A stretch of DNA of 64,000 nucleotides from Streptomyces asiaticus (GTDB lineage: Bacteria > Actinomycetota > Actinomycetes > Streptomycetales > Streptomycetaceae), in assembly GCF_018138715.1 (NCBI RefSeq), contig NZ_JAGSHX010000002.1:124001-188000 (forward strand). The letters are read 5' to 3'. The notes under the pieces were generated by a model. The model was not told the DNA's origin, searched no databases, and worked only from the letters and a program-made list of their open reading frames with translations. Made by a program: the position numbers and the translations under genes. Of the stretch, positions 32,933 through 41,019 are shown one piece after another. The first letter of the stretch is position 1. Each line of letters begins with the position of its first letter.

Positions 32933-33985
32933 GTGGCGCCTTCGGCCACGCTCAACGCCCACAACCTCGCCCGCCTGATCCGTACGGCCGCGCCACACGC
33001 GGCGGCGGACGGCATCGGCCTCGATCAGATCGACGGCATCCGCTTCGACAGCGACGGCACCCACTTGCATGCCGTCGCCAGCGACCGCTACACGGTGGCC
33101 GTTGCCCGGGCCCGCCTCACCACCCCCGGCGAGCCGTTCGCCCGTACCGTGCACGGCCAGGACGTCGCCTCGCTGCGGGCCTGGGTCGACGCCCACGACG
33201 GCGAGGCCGCCCTCACCCTCACCACCGAGATCGGCCGCCTTGCCTTCGACGGCCCGCGCGGCACCCTGCGCATCTCCGTCATGGACGGCGAGAAGTTCCC
33301 CGACTGGCGGCAGCTGCTGCACACCGCGCTCGCCGACGTCCCCGCCGATGCCCCCTGCACGCGCTGGACATCGAGGTTCTGGGAGCGCTGGCAGCACGCC
33401 AACCGCGAGGTCAACACCTGGCACGCAGGCGGAGAAAAGCCCCTGATCGTGCTCGGCACGGACGTCATCGGACTGCAGGCACCCCACCGCATGCGCACCC
33501 CGGAACAGGACCAGACGCAAACGACCTCCGACGCCCTGGACGTCTGGAAGACCAGCCTCGGCACGGACACCGGACAACGCACCGACCTGGCGGACGCCAT
33601 CCCCGAGCCCCCGCGCCGCTCGTACACCGCCGCCAGCACGGTGCCGGAGATGACCGAGGAACTGCTGCGGCAGACCCTGAACGCCACCAACGGCCTGTTC
33701 AGCGCACCCAGCGACGACCCCGGAGCCGTCGCCGCCTACGCGCTGTCCGGGGTGCACGCATGGGCCGCTTACCGGTTCCTCAAGGCACTGATCAAGTCCG
33801 ACCCGGACCTGGCCGCCGACACCGTCGCCGACCTCGCCGAACAGCTCGACTCCGGCGAGATCGGCGAATGGGCCTGGGACGCCGCCGTCGAAGCCGGACA
33901 CGACCCGCAGAAGTGGGCCGACGACCGTGCTCAGGCCCGAGCTGAGAAGTCCGCCACCACGGACTCGGCGGCAACAAGCGGCTGA
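32933..33985 (+). CDS. DNA polymerase III beta-clamp-like protein
   Basis: GTG with GGAG about 9 nt upstream; the long frame running back to 31559 is not coding there. Residues about 5-60 match the clamp fold signature (LARLIRTAAPHAAADG; GIRFDSDGTHLHAVASDRYTVAVARA). LTTEIGRLAFDGPRGTLRISV and FPDWRQLL correspond to further clamp strands. It has only part of the three-domain DnaN length. The last 130 residues are helical and unlike DnaN. Clamp-like genes on Streptomyces plasmids may aid plasmid DNA synthesis after transfer; that function is inferred. Confidence 0.65.
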   Translation: MAPSATLNAHNLARLIRTAAPHAAADGIGLDQIDGIRFDSDGTHLHAVASDRYTVAVARARLTTPGEPFARTVHGQDVASLRAWVDAHDGEAALTLTTEIGRLAFDGPRGTLRISVMDGEKFPDWRQLLHTALADVPADAPCTRWTSRFWERWQHANREVNTWHAGGEKPLIVLGTDVIGLQAPHRMRTPEQDQTQTTSDALDVWKTSLGTDTGQRTDLADAIPEPPRRSYTAASTVPEMTEELLRQTLNATNGLFSAPSDDPGAVAAYALSGVHAWAAYRFLKALIKSDPDLAADTVADLAEQLDSGEIGEWAWDAAVEAGHDPQKWADDRAQARAEKSATTDSAATSG

Positions 33986-33989
33986 CAGC

Positions 33990-34018
33990 TCCGCCCCGGC
34001 GACGTAGGCCGGGGCGGA
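33990..34018 (+). terminator. hairpin terminator
   Basis: An 11-bp perfect stem TCCGCCCCGGC / GCCGGGGCGGA with a 7-nt loop, 5 nt after the clamp-like stop. Confidence 0.8.
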
Positions 34019-34097
34019 ACCGCAGGGCGGCCGCGCATCGGCAAAGGGCCAGCCGCCCACTCCCCTTCACCCACTTCGAGATCAGGAGAACTCCAGC

Positions 34098-34640
34098 ATG
34101 CCCCGTCTGTCTCTGACCACCCAGCGCCTGGCCCTGTTCGGCACCCTGCTGGCCACCTTCGGTGAGCTGCACCCCTTGTGCGACCAATGGGTGCAGGGCC
34201 CGAAGACGGCCATGCGGAAGCGGCTCTACGGCGAGGACCTGGTCCACGCCGACGGCTCCGCCGCCGACCCGGACTCCACCCGCCCGACCATGACCAGCAG
34301 CGCGCTTGGCCGACGTGCAGTCGCCTGCCACGTCGCGTCCTACACCGCCGTGCAGCTCGGGGCGACCGTCGCGATCACTCGCGCGTTTGGCTACCGCGTG
34401 AAGCCCGCAGCGCTGCTCGCCGGAGCGGCTGTCAACGCGGGCACGCACGCCGCGATCGACCGCGGGGCCTTACTGCTGTGGCTGGCGAAGAAAATCGGCA
34501 AGACCGGCTACATCGAGCACTGCCAGGCAGTCCGGTTCGACGATGAGGGCGAGCTCAGCAAGGAGCTGACCGGCCCGGGCAGCGCGTGGATGGAGCTGGA
34601 CGTTCTCTGCACCAACGTGGTTGCTGGGTGTGCCCGGTGA
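34098..34640 (+). CDS. DUF3307-like membrane-associated protein, first of a pair
   Basis: 180 residues with the pattern LFGTLLATFGELHPLCDQWVQ, then GRRAVACHVASYTAVQ and AAVNAGTHAAIDRG. These correspond to the ADxWVQ, GxxACxxHVAxYT and HAxxDRR landmarks of DUF3307. Short hydrophobic segments indicate membrane association. Its stop overlaps the GTG of a second DUF3307 gene. DUF3307 genes recur on actinobacterial plasmids beside transfer genes, role unknown. Confidence 0.65.
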   Translation: MPRLSLTTQRLALFGTLLATFGELHPLCDQWVQGPKTAMRKRLYGEDLVHADGSAADPDSTRPTMTSSALGRRAVACHVASYTAVQLGATVAITRAFGYRVKPAALLAGAAVNAGTHAAIDRGALLLWLAKKIGKTGYIEHCQAVRFDDEGELSKELTGPGSAWMELDVLCTNVVAGCAR

Positions 34641-35113
34641 CGAGCATCGAGCAGATCGCAACGCTGGCGACGTTTGGGACGGTATGGGCTGTGCTCTCCG
34701 TCGGCCACAACCTCGCGGATCACGTGTTCGGGCAGAGCGATCACCAGGCCGCGAACAAGGGAGCGCCGACGGCGGCTGACGTCGCCGACGGAGTGAGCCC
34801 GCGGCAGGGCTGGGGCGCGTGTCTGGGACACGTCGCCCAGTATCACCTGGTGATGGCCGTGATGCTGTCCCTGGTCTGGGCTGTCCTCCCGCTTCAGCTG
34901 TCCTGGACCGGCCTGGCCGCCGGGCTCGTTGTCTCGGCGATGACACACGCGTTCTTCGATCGCCGCTGGCCGGTGCGCTGGCTGTTGCAGCACACCGGCT
35001 CGCCGGACTTCGCGGAGCTGAGGACGGCCGGGATGAACGGCATGTATTTGACGGATCAGGCCCTGCATCACACCGCTCTGCTGGCATCCGCGGTGCTGAT
35101 CACTGTTGTGTGA
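34637..35113 (+). CDS. DUF3307-family protein, 3' end next to mobile element
   Basis: The GTG start overlaps the preceding stop by 4 nt. Clear DUF3307 landmarks: SVGHNLADHVFGQSDHQAANKG, GWGACLGHVAQYHLV, and MTHAFFDRRWPVRWLLQHTGS. Its last residues LTDQALHHTALLASAVLITVV can be compared with LTDPALHRAIGVGAAAV, encoded 5.5 kb away at the far side of the recombinase element. The 3' end of this gene therefore appears to be the element's insertion site, with a working C-terminus retained or re-supplied. Confidence 0.75.
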   Translation: MTSIEQIATLATFGTVWAVLSVGHNLADHVFGQSDHQAANKGAPTAADVADGVSPRQGWGACLGHVAQYHLVMAVMLSLVWAVLPLQLSWTGLAAGLVVSAMTHAFFDRRWPVRWLLQHTGSPDFAELRTAGMNGMYLTDQALHHTALLASAVLITVV

Positions 35114-35234
35114 GCGGGGGCCGAGGATGAGGAAGCCTGGCTGTGATCACGAGAACGAATGGGAGTCGATTGTCGACGACTTCGGGAGTCAGTTCTCCAG
35201 CCTCATTCATGATCAATGTCGATGAGTTCGGGAG

Positions 35235-36767
35235 TCACTGCGGCCTTCGAGTGCCCGGCCGGTGCTGATTCTCCTGTGTCCTGTTTTGTCGTGCAGTGCG
35301 GGGCATGGTCAGCGGTGCGGTGATGCACGCGGCGGCGAGGAGGATGCCGAAGGCGACTGTCAGGGCGGTGGTGTAGCCGTGGACGGATGCCGCGCTCGGC
35401 GTGGCGTAACGTGCCGATGCCAGGTATGACGCTGTGGCGCTGGCTGCGATGGTGTTGAGCAGTGCGGTGCCGAGTGCGGCTCCGAGTTGTTGGGAGGCGT
35501 TGTAGGCGGCCGATGCGGCTCCGATTTCGTGTTGGTGCATGTCCGCGGTGGCCAGGCTGGCGGTCGGGGGCATGATGCAGCCGAGGCCGAGTCCGGTGAG
35601 TACCAGGGCGGGCGTCAGGTGCACTGGCAGGACGTGCGTGCTCTGCGGTGTCAAGCGGGTCAAGATGAGCATCCCGGCGGCCGCGGAGATCAGGCCCGGC
35701 AGGATCAGCATCGCGGGCGCGACGCGTCCGTGCAGTTTCCCGGCGACGAGTGTGGAGCCAACGAGGGCGGCCAGGGCGTTGATGATCAGCGCCAGGCCCG
35801 CCTGGACCGGTGAGTAGCCGAGGATGGTCTGCGTGTAGTAGCTCATGAACAGGTAGAAGCCGAACATGGCGACGAACATCAGGGTGATCGCGATGAGTGC
35901 ACCGGCGCGGAGACGGTGCATGAGTAAGCGCATCGGCAGCAGCGGGCGGGGCGCGTGCACCTCGACGGCGGCGAACGCGGTCAGCAGCAGGACACCGCCG
36001 GCCAGCATTGTCAGCACCTTCAGCGAACCCCACCCGAGCGGTTCGGCCTGGTTGAAGGCGTAAACGACAGCGGAGAAGCCCGTGGCGCTGAGCAGTGCGC
36101 CCGCGACGTCGAGCCTTCCGTCGCCTCGGGTTGGGCGGTCTGATGGCACGAGTGTCGTGCCGAGCACGGCGATCAGGGCGAGGGGGACGTTGATGAACAG
36201 GCACCACCGCCAGCTGGCGTACTCGGTCAGGAGTCCCCCTGCGACCAGGCCGAGGGCCGATCCGGCGGCACCGACTGAGGCGAACACACCAAAGGCCCGA
36301 CCGCGTTCGCGCGGCTCGGTGAATGTCGTACTCAGCAATGACAACCCGGCGGGAGCAAGAGCGGCGGCGAAGACACCTTGCAGGGCTCGGGCCCCGAAGA
36401 GCATCTCGGGGTTCACGGCAGCCCCGCCCAGCGCAGACGAGGCGGCGAAGCCGACCAGGCCGATGAGGAACGTGCGCCGATGGCCGAGTGCGTCGCTGAC
36501 TCTGCCGCCGATCAGCAGCAGTCCGCCGAAGGCCAGGGCATACGCGGTGATCGCCCATTGCCGGCTCGCGTCGGACATCCCGAGCGCGCTCTGCGCGGAG
36601 GGCAACGAGATGTTCACGATCGTCCCGTCCAGGACCACGAGGAGCTGGGCCGCGCTCACCGCCAGCAGCGTCCACCACCGCCGCCGCGCAGAGGCGGATC
36701 CTCCAGGCTTGTCGCAGGTCTCGAAGGCAGGCTCCGCCCTGGGCGGCTCGATGTCTCGGGCATTCAT
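35235..36767 (-). CDS. DHA2-type MFS drug efflux transporter
   Basis: ATG at 36767 (MNARDIEPP); upstream in-frame sequence is not coding-like. About 510 residues with 14 predicted membrane segments, the number expected of EmrB/QacA-type drug:proton antiporters. It includes motif C-like AALAPAGLSLLSTTF, LVVLDGTIVNISLPS at helix 1 and motif A-like GRVSDALGHRRTF. Substrate unknown. It is the only non-recombinase gene in the element and may confer a resistance benefit. A perfect palindrome lies 13 bp upstream. Confidence 0.85.
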   Translation of the reverse strand: MNARDIEPPRAEPAFETCDKPGGSASARRRWWTLLAVSAAQLLVVLDGTIVNISLPSAQSALGMSDASRQWAITAYALAFGGLLLIGGRVSDALGHRRTFLIGLVGFAASSALGGAAVNPEMLFGARALQGVFAAALAPAGLSLLSTTFTEPRERGRAFGVFASVGAAGSALGLVAGGLLTEYASWRWCLFINVPLALIAVLGTTLVPSDRPTRGDGRLDVAGALLSATGFSAVVYAFNQAEPLGWGSLKVLTMLAGGVLLLTAFAAVEVHAPRPLLPMRLLMHRLRAGALIAITLMFVAMFGFYLFMSYYTQTILGYSPVQAGLALIINALAALVGSTLVAGKLHGRVAPAMLILPGLISAAAGMLILTRLTPQSTHVLPVHLTPALVLTGLGLGCIMPPTASLATADMHQHEIGAASAAYNASQQLGAALGTALLNTIAASATASYLASARYATPSAASVHGYTTALTVAFGILLAAACITAPLTMPRTARQNRTQENQHRPGTRRPQ

Positions 36768-36779
36768 GACTTCAAGTGT

Positions 36780-36792
36780 TTCGTTGAACGAA
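36780..36792. promoter_or_regulatory. palindromic operator candidate before MFS gene
   Basis: TTCGTTGAACGAA, 6-bp arms around one base, between the recombinase B stop and the MFS start. Such dyads are typical of TetR-type repressor sites, but no TetR gene is inside the element, so the regulator would be supplied by the host. Confidence 0.4.
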
Positions 36793-36904
36793 CCCCGGAG
36801 ACTTCTACTCGCCTCTGGTCGCCAGACCAGGGCCGATGAGCGGATAACCCTCAAGCCCCGGTTGAACCTCAGATGGCGCCTCCCAAACCCGTGAACAATC
36901 GCTG

Positions 36905-39307
36905 TCACGAGTCGTGGACGAAGCCAGGAATCCCAAGGTCGACGGTTCCGACTCGCTGGAAGCGTCTGGTCTGCTCGCGCTTGCTGCGGAGGAAGTTGAG
37001 CGTCAGGTCAACCCCTTCGATCTCACCTTGCCAGCCCTCGGTGACGGCCCGCTTGCGGCGGGCCAGGAGGTCCTCCTCGATCTCGTCGAGTCGGGGCAGC
37101 ATCTTGGGGTTGACGCTGAGCATCGGGCAGCGGATGCAGGCGTGCTCGTGCGCGCAGGGGGTTCCGTATGGCCGGCCGCAGGATCCGAGTTCGATGCGGC
37201 GCTTGTCGAAGTGCTCCTGGAAGTCGGTCCACTCCTCCGGGGTGGGGTCTCGGTATTCCTCCTTCGGCCGTTCGGCCCGGCGCCGGGCGAGGAACTGGTG
37301 GTAGTTGCTGATCACGTCCTCGTCGAAGACCGCGACGTAGCCGCGGGTGGTTCGGATGTCGAGGTGGCCGAGCAGGGCCGCGCCGATGTGGATCGGCAGG
37401 CCGTTGTTGACCAGTTCGGTGGCGAAGAGCCTGCGGAAGTCGTGGGGCGCGAATCTGATGTCCTTGAACTGCGGGTGGGTCAGGGCGAGGTCGTCGCAGG
37501 CCCTGCCGATCAGGCGCCAGACGGTCGTGCTGGACATGCCGCGCTGGGTGCCGCCGTGGAAGTTCTGGAACAGGTAGGGCAGCGATTCGCTCCAGGTCCT
37601 CTCATGGGAGTCGTAGCGGACGCAGACCGGGACGGTGCCGTGCTCGTTGCGGTGACGGCGGATGACCTGGGCGACGACGTGGAAGAGCTCGGCGGACAGG
37701 GGGATGATCCGTTCACGGTCGCTCTTGGACGGGGTGACGACGAGCAGGGCCACGACTTCGCCGTTGGGCCGCTGGTACTGCCGGACGCTGAGATGCGTCA
37801 GCTCGGTCAGTTCCTCGGCCCGCAGGCCCGCCAGCCGCAGGGTCTCGACGATGGCCCACTGCCAGAAGGCGATGCCCTCGTCCTTGGAGACGTGGATCAG
37901 TTCGCCGGTGGCGCGGTTGACCGCGCGGACCGGTGGGCGGTTGTGCCGCTGGTCCTTGGTGGAGACCCGCAGCCAGGTGACGCCCTCGGCGGTGAACTCC
38001 TCGCCATTCTCGACCGTGAGGGCGGCGTCCAGCAGGGTCCGCAGGCGGTGCCATCGGTCGTTGACGTGCTGGGAGAGGATCGGCAGGAGGGGCTGGCGGT
38101 CGCGGGTGCGGTTGGCCATGCGTTCTTGCAGCCGTCGCCGGCGGACCTGGAACCATCGCAGGTCGGCGTCACGGATCGGGCAGGGGGCGACCCATTTCGC
38201 CCAGCGTTCCGGCTCGGCGGCGGCCCAGCTTTGCAGGTCGAGGTAGAGCGCGCGGACGGCCATCATCGGCCCGTCGACGTCAAGCCGTGGCTTGCCGTCG
38301 GGCAGGACCATCAGCCATTCCTTCCACTGCGTGAACGTCTCCTCCGACAGCTTCAGGTCCTTCTGGCCGGGGTTGATCTTCTCGATCTGCTTCCAGAAGG
38401 TCCTGACCAGGAGGTTCGTCAGCTGCCGCAGGGTGGAGTAGTCCAGGCCCGCCGAGCGGCGGCGGATGTACTCGACCAGCAGGTCGCGCATCTCACGATT
38501 GTGGAGCTGGTGGCGGTCGACGGCTTCCTCGACGGGGACCTGCCCGCGGGTGACGGCGCCGCGCAGACTACGGGGCGCGGACGCGGGGAAGTGGCCCATC
38601 TCGTGCAGGATCGGCCAGGCCAGAGTGCCGGCGAAGCTGCTCTTCTCCCCGGCCAGCTCGTGCTTGCGGGACTCGACGGCGTAGTGGAGCAGGGCCTCGG
38701 GGGTCAGGTCTTTCAGGTCGATACCGAAGACGGTCAACGCGCAGCAGACGTCGAACTTGGCCCGGGTCCGGCGGGCCTGGCTCATGGGCAGTTGGTCGGC
38801 CCGTCGGCAGAACTCCTCCAGCAAGGGGTCCTGGGCGACGCTGCGGAACCAGGGCGAGTAGTGGAAGAAGCGGTTGCAGCGGAAGCCCAGGAGGGTGGGA
38901 CGCACCAGCCGCAGGGCGAACGCCTGGCCGGTCGCGCAGTTCAGCTTCATGCGCAGGGGCCGGTTGTCCCCGGCGGCGTCGCCGACGGGCCGTCCTTCGT
39001 CGTGGCCGGAGGCTTCCCACCGCTCTTGCCACGTGTCTCCGGGGAAGGCGGCGAGGTGACCGAGGAAGGCCCGCATGTGGCTGCGTTGCTTCCACTTGAT
39101 GGTCTCGGACTGGGAGAAGTGATCCGCCGTGAAGTTGACGATGTCCTCCGCCAGCGCCGTGCTGAAGTCGCCCAGCGAGCGCGGCGGCCGGGACGGTGGC
39201 GGAGGTGGAGCCGGAAGGATCGCGGTCGGCGCGTAGATGCCGTCCAGGACAGGGCCCTCGGCATCGTGGCGGCGGACCCGGTTCGTCGTCGGGCCCTTCA
39301 GCCGCAT
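36905..39307 (-). CDS. large tyrosine recombinase (TnpB-like of Tn554 type)
   Basis: About 800 residues; ATG at 39307, with an alternative at 39349 overlapping recombinase A. The catalytic half is clear. The first Arg is in TLRLAGLRAEELTEL. HDFRRLFATELVNNG gives His-x-x-Arg, and LLGHLDIRTTRGYVAVF gives His and the Tyr nucleophile. A Cys/His cluster (CGRPYGTPCAHEHACIRCPML) and a helical tail (PRLDEIEEDLLARRKRA) follow, both typical of Tn554 TnpB-like proteins. It probably acts with the neighbouring recombinase in integration and excision. Confidence 0.85.
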   Translation of the reverse strand: MRLKGPTTNRVRRHDAEGPVLDGIYAPTAILPAPPPPPSRPPRSLGDFSTALAEDIVNFTADHFSQSETIKWKQRSHMRAFLGHLAAFPGDTWQERWEASGHDEGRPVGDAAGDNRPLRMKLNCATGQAFALRLVRPTLLGFRCNRFFHYSPWFRSVAQDPLLEEFCRRADQLPMSQARRTRAKFDVCCALTVFGIDLKDLTPEALLHYAVESRKHELAGEKSSFAGTLAWPILHEMGHFPASAPRSLRGAVTRGQVPVEEAVDRHQLHNREMRDLLVEYIRRRSAGLDYSTLRQLTNLLVRTFWKQIEKINPGQKDLKLSEETFTQWKEWLMVLPDGKPRLDVDGPMMAVRALYLDLQSWAAAEPERWAKWVAPCPIRDADLRWFQVRRRRLQERMANRTRDRQPLLPILSQHVNDRWHRLRTLLDAALTVENGEEFTAEGVTWLRVSTKDQRHNRPPVRAVNRATGELIHVSKDEGIAFWQWAIVETLRLAGLRAEELTELTHLSVRQYQRPNGEVVALLVVTPSKSDRERIIPLSAELFHVVAQVIRRHRNEHGTVPVCVRYDSHERTWSESLPYLFQNFHGGTQRGMSSTTVWRLIGRACDDLALTHPQFKDIRFAPHDFRRLFATELVNNGLPIHIGAALLGHLDIRTTRGYVAVFDEDVISNYHQFLARRRAERPKEEYRDPTPEEWTDFQEHFDKRRIELGSCGRPYGTPCAHEHACIRCPMLSVNPKMLPRLDEIEEDLLARRKRAVTEGWQGEIEGVDLTLNFLRSKREQTRRFQRVGTVDLGIPGFVHDS

Positions 39308-39320
39308 GCTGTTACCGACC

Positions 39321-40556
39321 TTACTGCCCGGCACCGAACACCGCCTCAATGTCGTCCGCGGCGTACTGGGTCGGCCACGACATCGGCTGAACCGGCCGGG
39401 CGTAGTAGGCCCCGAGCTTGTCCAGCAGGTCGTCCAGGCCGACGGCCGTGTAGAGCTCGGTGGTGCTGATATGCGCGTGACGCAAGATCGTCTGTACTTC
39501 GTGCAGCTTCAGCTCCGGGTCGCGGGCCATCCGCTTCGCGGCGGTGTGGCGCAGGTCGTGCAGGGTCCAGTTCGCCCCGAGGACCTCGCAAGCCCGCTGG
39601 AAGATGCGGCGTGCTGCCCAGTAGGTCAGCGGGCGGGACTCGCCGCGGCGGGTTCGCCAGACGGGCATCCCCTCGGGCGGCAGCCCGTCCTCCTCCAGGT
39701 AGGCGGCCAGGTAGGCCAGTCCTTCCGGGGAGGTCGGGACCGGCTGTCGGGCCCGGGTGCCCTTGGAGATCACCCAGAGCTGGCCCTTCGTCCACTCGAT
39801 GTCTCCGAGACCGACCCCCAGCAGCTCGGACGCCCGGGAGGCGGAGGCCAGGTAGTTCGACAACAGGGCCTTGTCCCGGACGCACTTCATCTGCGCGAAC
39901 AGCTCGTCCCATTGGTCATCGGGGATGGACCTCGGATGCCGGACGGCCACCTTCGGCCGCAGTCGGGCCCGCCGGTGCTGCTGGCGGACCTCCAGCGGCG
40001 ACCGGTGCGCCAGCGCGGCCCGGCGGGCCGCGCTCTCCGGGACCGGGTTAAGCACCGGCCCGCGGCCAAAGGGCTGGTGGAAGGCGTAGAAGCCGTGGAC
40101 CACGGTCAGGTTGTGGGCGATCGTCGACGGCGCGTATCCGGCCCGCAGGGTGGGCTTGCCCGTCTTCGGGTTCACGGACCCGGCCGGGTGGCTGCCGGGG
40201 CGCCGCCGTTGACGCTGGGGGTTGCGGGCATGCCGCAGCCAGCCGACCAGTGCGGCGGTCTCCGCCTCGGTGACCTGTTCCCATCCCACGTCCAGTGCCC
40301 AGAGCACCCGGTGCCAGCGCAGCAGGTCATAGCCATAGCTCCGGCAGGTCGCCGTACTGGCGTCGCCGAGCATCCGGTCCCGCAGGTAGACGCTGACCGG
40401 CTCGATCTCACGGCCAGCGGCATCCACCACCAGCCACGGCAGCGACAGCGTCGTACCCGCGACCACAGCCCCGACCCGGGGCAGCCGTACCCGCCCGTCA
40501 ATCAGATCTCGATGAAGCGAAGGAGTCTCATGCACGCTCACATGATCAGAACTCAA
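39321..40556 (-). CDS. tyrosine recombinase (TnpA-like of Tn554 type)
   Basis: 411 residues with the complete active site. R241 is in SASRASELLG, Lys near 265 in ISKGTRA, H333 and R336 in LHDLRHTAAKRM, His near 360 in ILRHAHIST, and Y369 in ELYTAV. A core-binding domain precedes (LLRWHRVLWALDVGWEQVT). The stop lies 14 bp before recombinase B, so both are one operon reading away from the right end of the element. Confidence 0.9.
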   Translation of the reverse strand: MSSDHVSVHETPSLHRDLIDGRVRLPRVGAVVAGTTLSLPWLVVDAAGREIEPVSVYLRDRMLGDASTATCRSYGYDLLRWHRVLWALDVGWEQVTEAETAALVGWLRHARNPQRQRRRPGSHPAGSVNPKTGKPTLRAGYAPSTIAHNLTVVHGFYAFHQPFGRGPVLNPVPESAARRAALAHRSPLEVRQQHRRARLRPKVAVRHPRSIPDDQWDELFAQMKCVRDKALLSNYLASASRASELLGVGLGDIEWTKGQLWVISKGTRARQPVPTSPEGLAYLAAYLEEDGLPPEGMPVWRTRRGESRPLTYWAARRIFQRACEVLGANWTLHDLRHTAAKRMARDPELKLHEVQTILRHAHISTTELYTAVGLDDLLDKLGAYYARPVQPMSWPTQYAADDIEAVFGAGQ

Positions 40557-40682
40557 GGCCCCCGAGCCGAACGAGAGCCCCAGTTGGTGCAGTTAACAGA
40601 CCCCGCCCTGCACCGCGCGATCGGGGTGGGCGCCGCCGCCGTCACCACCTGGCTCACCACCCGCAACCGAGCCCGCCGGTGA
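40528..40682 (+). pseudogene. displaced 3' fragment of the target gene
   Basis: A plus-strand frame continuing to the stop at 40682 reads PQLVQLTDPALHRAIGVGAA and ends in TTRNRARR. It has no plausible start outside the element. Its LTDxALH start aligns with the end of the DUF3307 gene at 35113. It is best explained as the original 3' end cut off by insertion of the element. An alternative is an unrelated short reading frame. Confidence 0.4.
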
Positions 40683-41019
40683 CCCGCAGCCGCCTGGACC
40701 GCATCCGCGCCTCGTCGGCATCGTCCAGCTCGCCCTCCAGCAGATCGAGGACGACCTGAGCGCTGCCGACGTCGACCAGGGGGAGCTCGCCGCGTTCCTG
40801 CGCGAGCTCATCGAGGACACCGACCTGCCCGGCGGACTCATCCCGGTCCTCGCGCAGCTGGTCACCACCGCCGCGCGCCGGGCTGAGCAGATCGAGCCCG
40901 ACCGCTACGGCGACGCCTCCTGCCCGCTGCACGAGGCCGCCGCCCTGCTTACCGACAACGCCGGGCAGCGCCTGATCTGGGCTGCCCGCGCCTTGGACCC
41001 GCAAGGAGATCCCGTATGA
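40679..41019 (+). pseudogene. small helical protein gene with apparent frameshift
   Basis: From about 40710 to 41019 the frame is strongly coding (VQLALQQIEDDLSAADVDQGE; LIPVLAQLVTTAARRAEQ; PLHEAAALLTDNAGQRLIW). It has no start codon. The natural start would be the GTG at 40679, which overlaps the preceding TGA, but it lies in another frame. One indel near 40705 explains this. The stop overlaps the next ATG, so the gene was part of the operon. Confidence 0.5.

Larger units (their letters stand above)
35060..40612. mobile_element. Tn554-like element with two tyrosine recombinases and MFS cargo
   Basis: Two adjacent leftward tyrosine recombinase genes (39321-40556 and 36905-39307) begin about 50 bp inside the right boundary, and an efflux gene fills the rest. 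Tn554-family transposons have this two-recombinase layout. An 8-bp direct repeat GCCCTGCA at 35060-35067 and 40605-40612 lies inside short similar coding sequences (LTDxALH) on each side, which supports boundaries there. Near the left end, two copies of a TTCGGGAGTCA motif (about 35179 and 35225) may be subterminal recombinase sites. Exact ends are inferred. Confidence 0.6.

Noticed and set aside
34846..34860. TATCACCTGGTGATG as a further parS copy
   Set aside because: Two half-sites resemble the palindrome, but the centre and one end differ, and it lies in coding sequence far from parAB.
36914..39469. 851-codon plus-strand frame opposite recombinase B
   Set aside because: The minus strand encodes a complete tyrosine recombinase with catalytic residues; the plus frame is antisense low-complexity.
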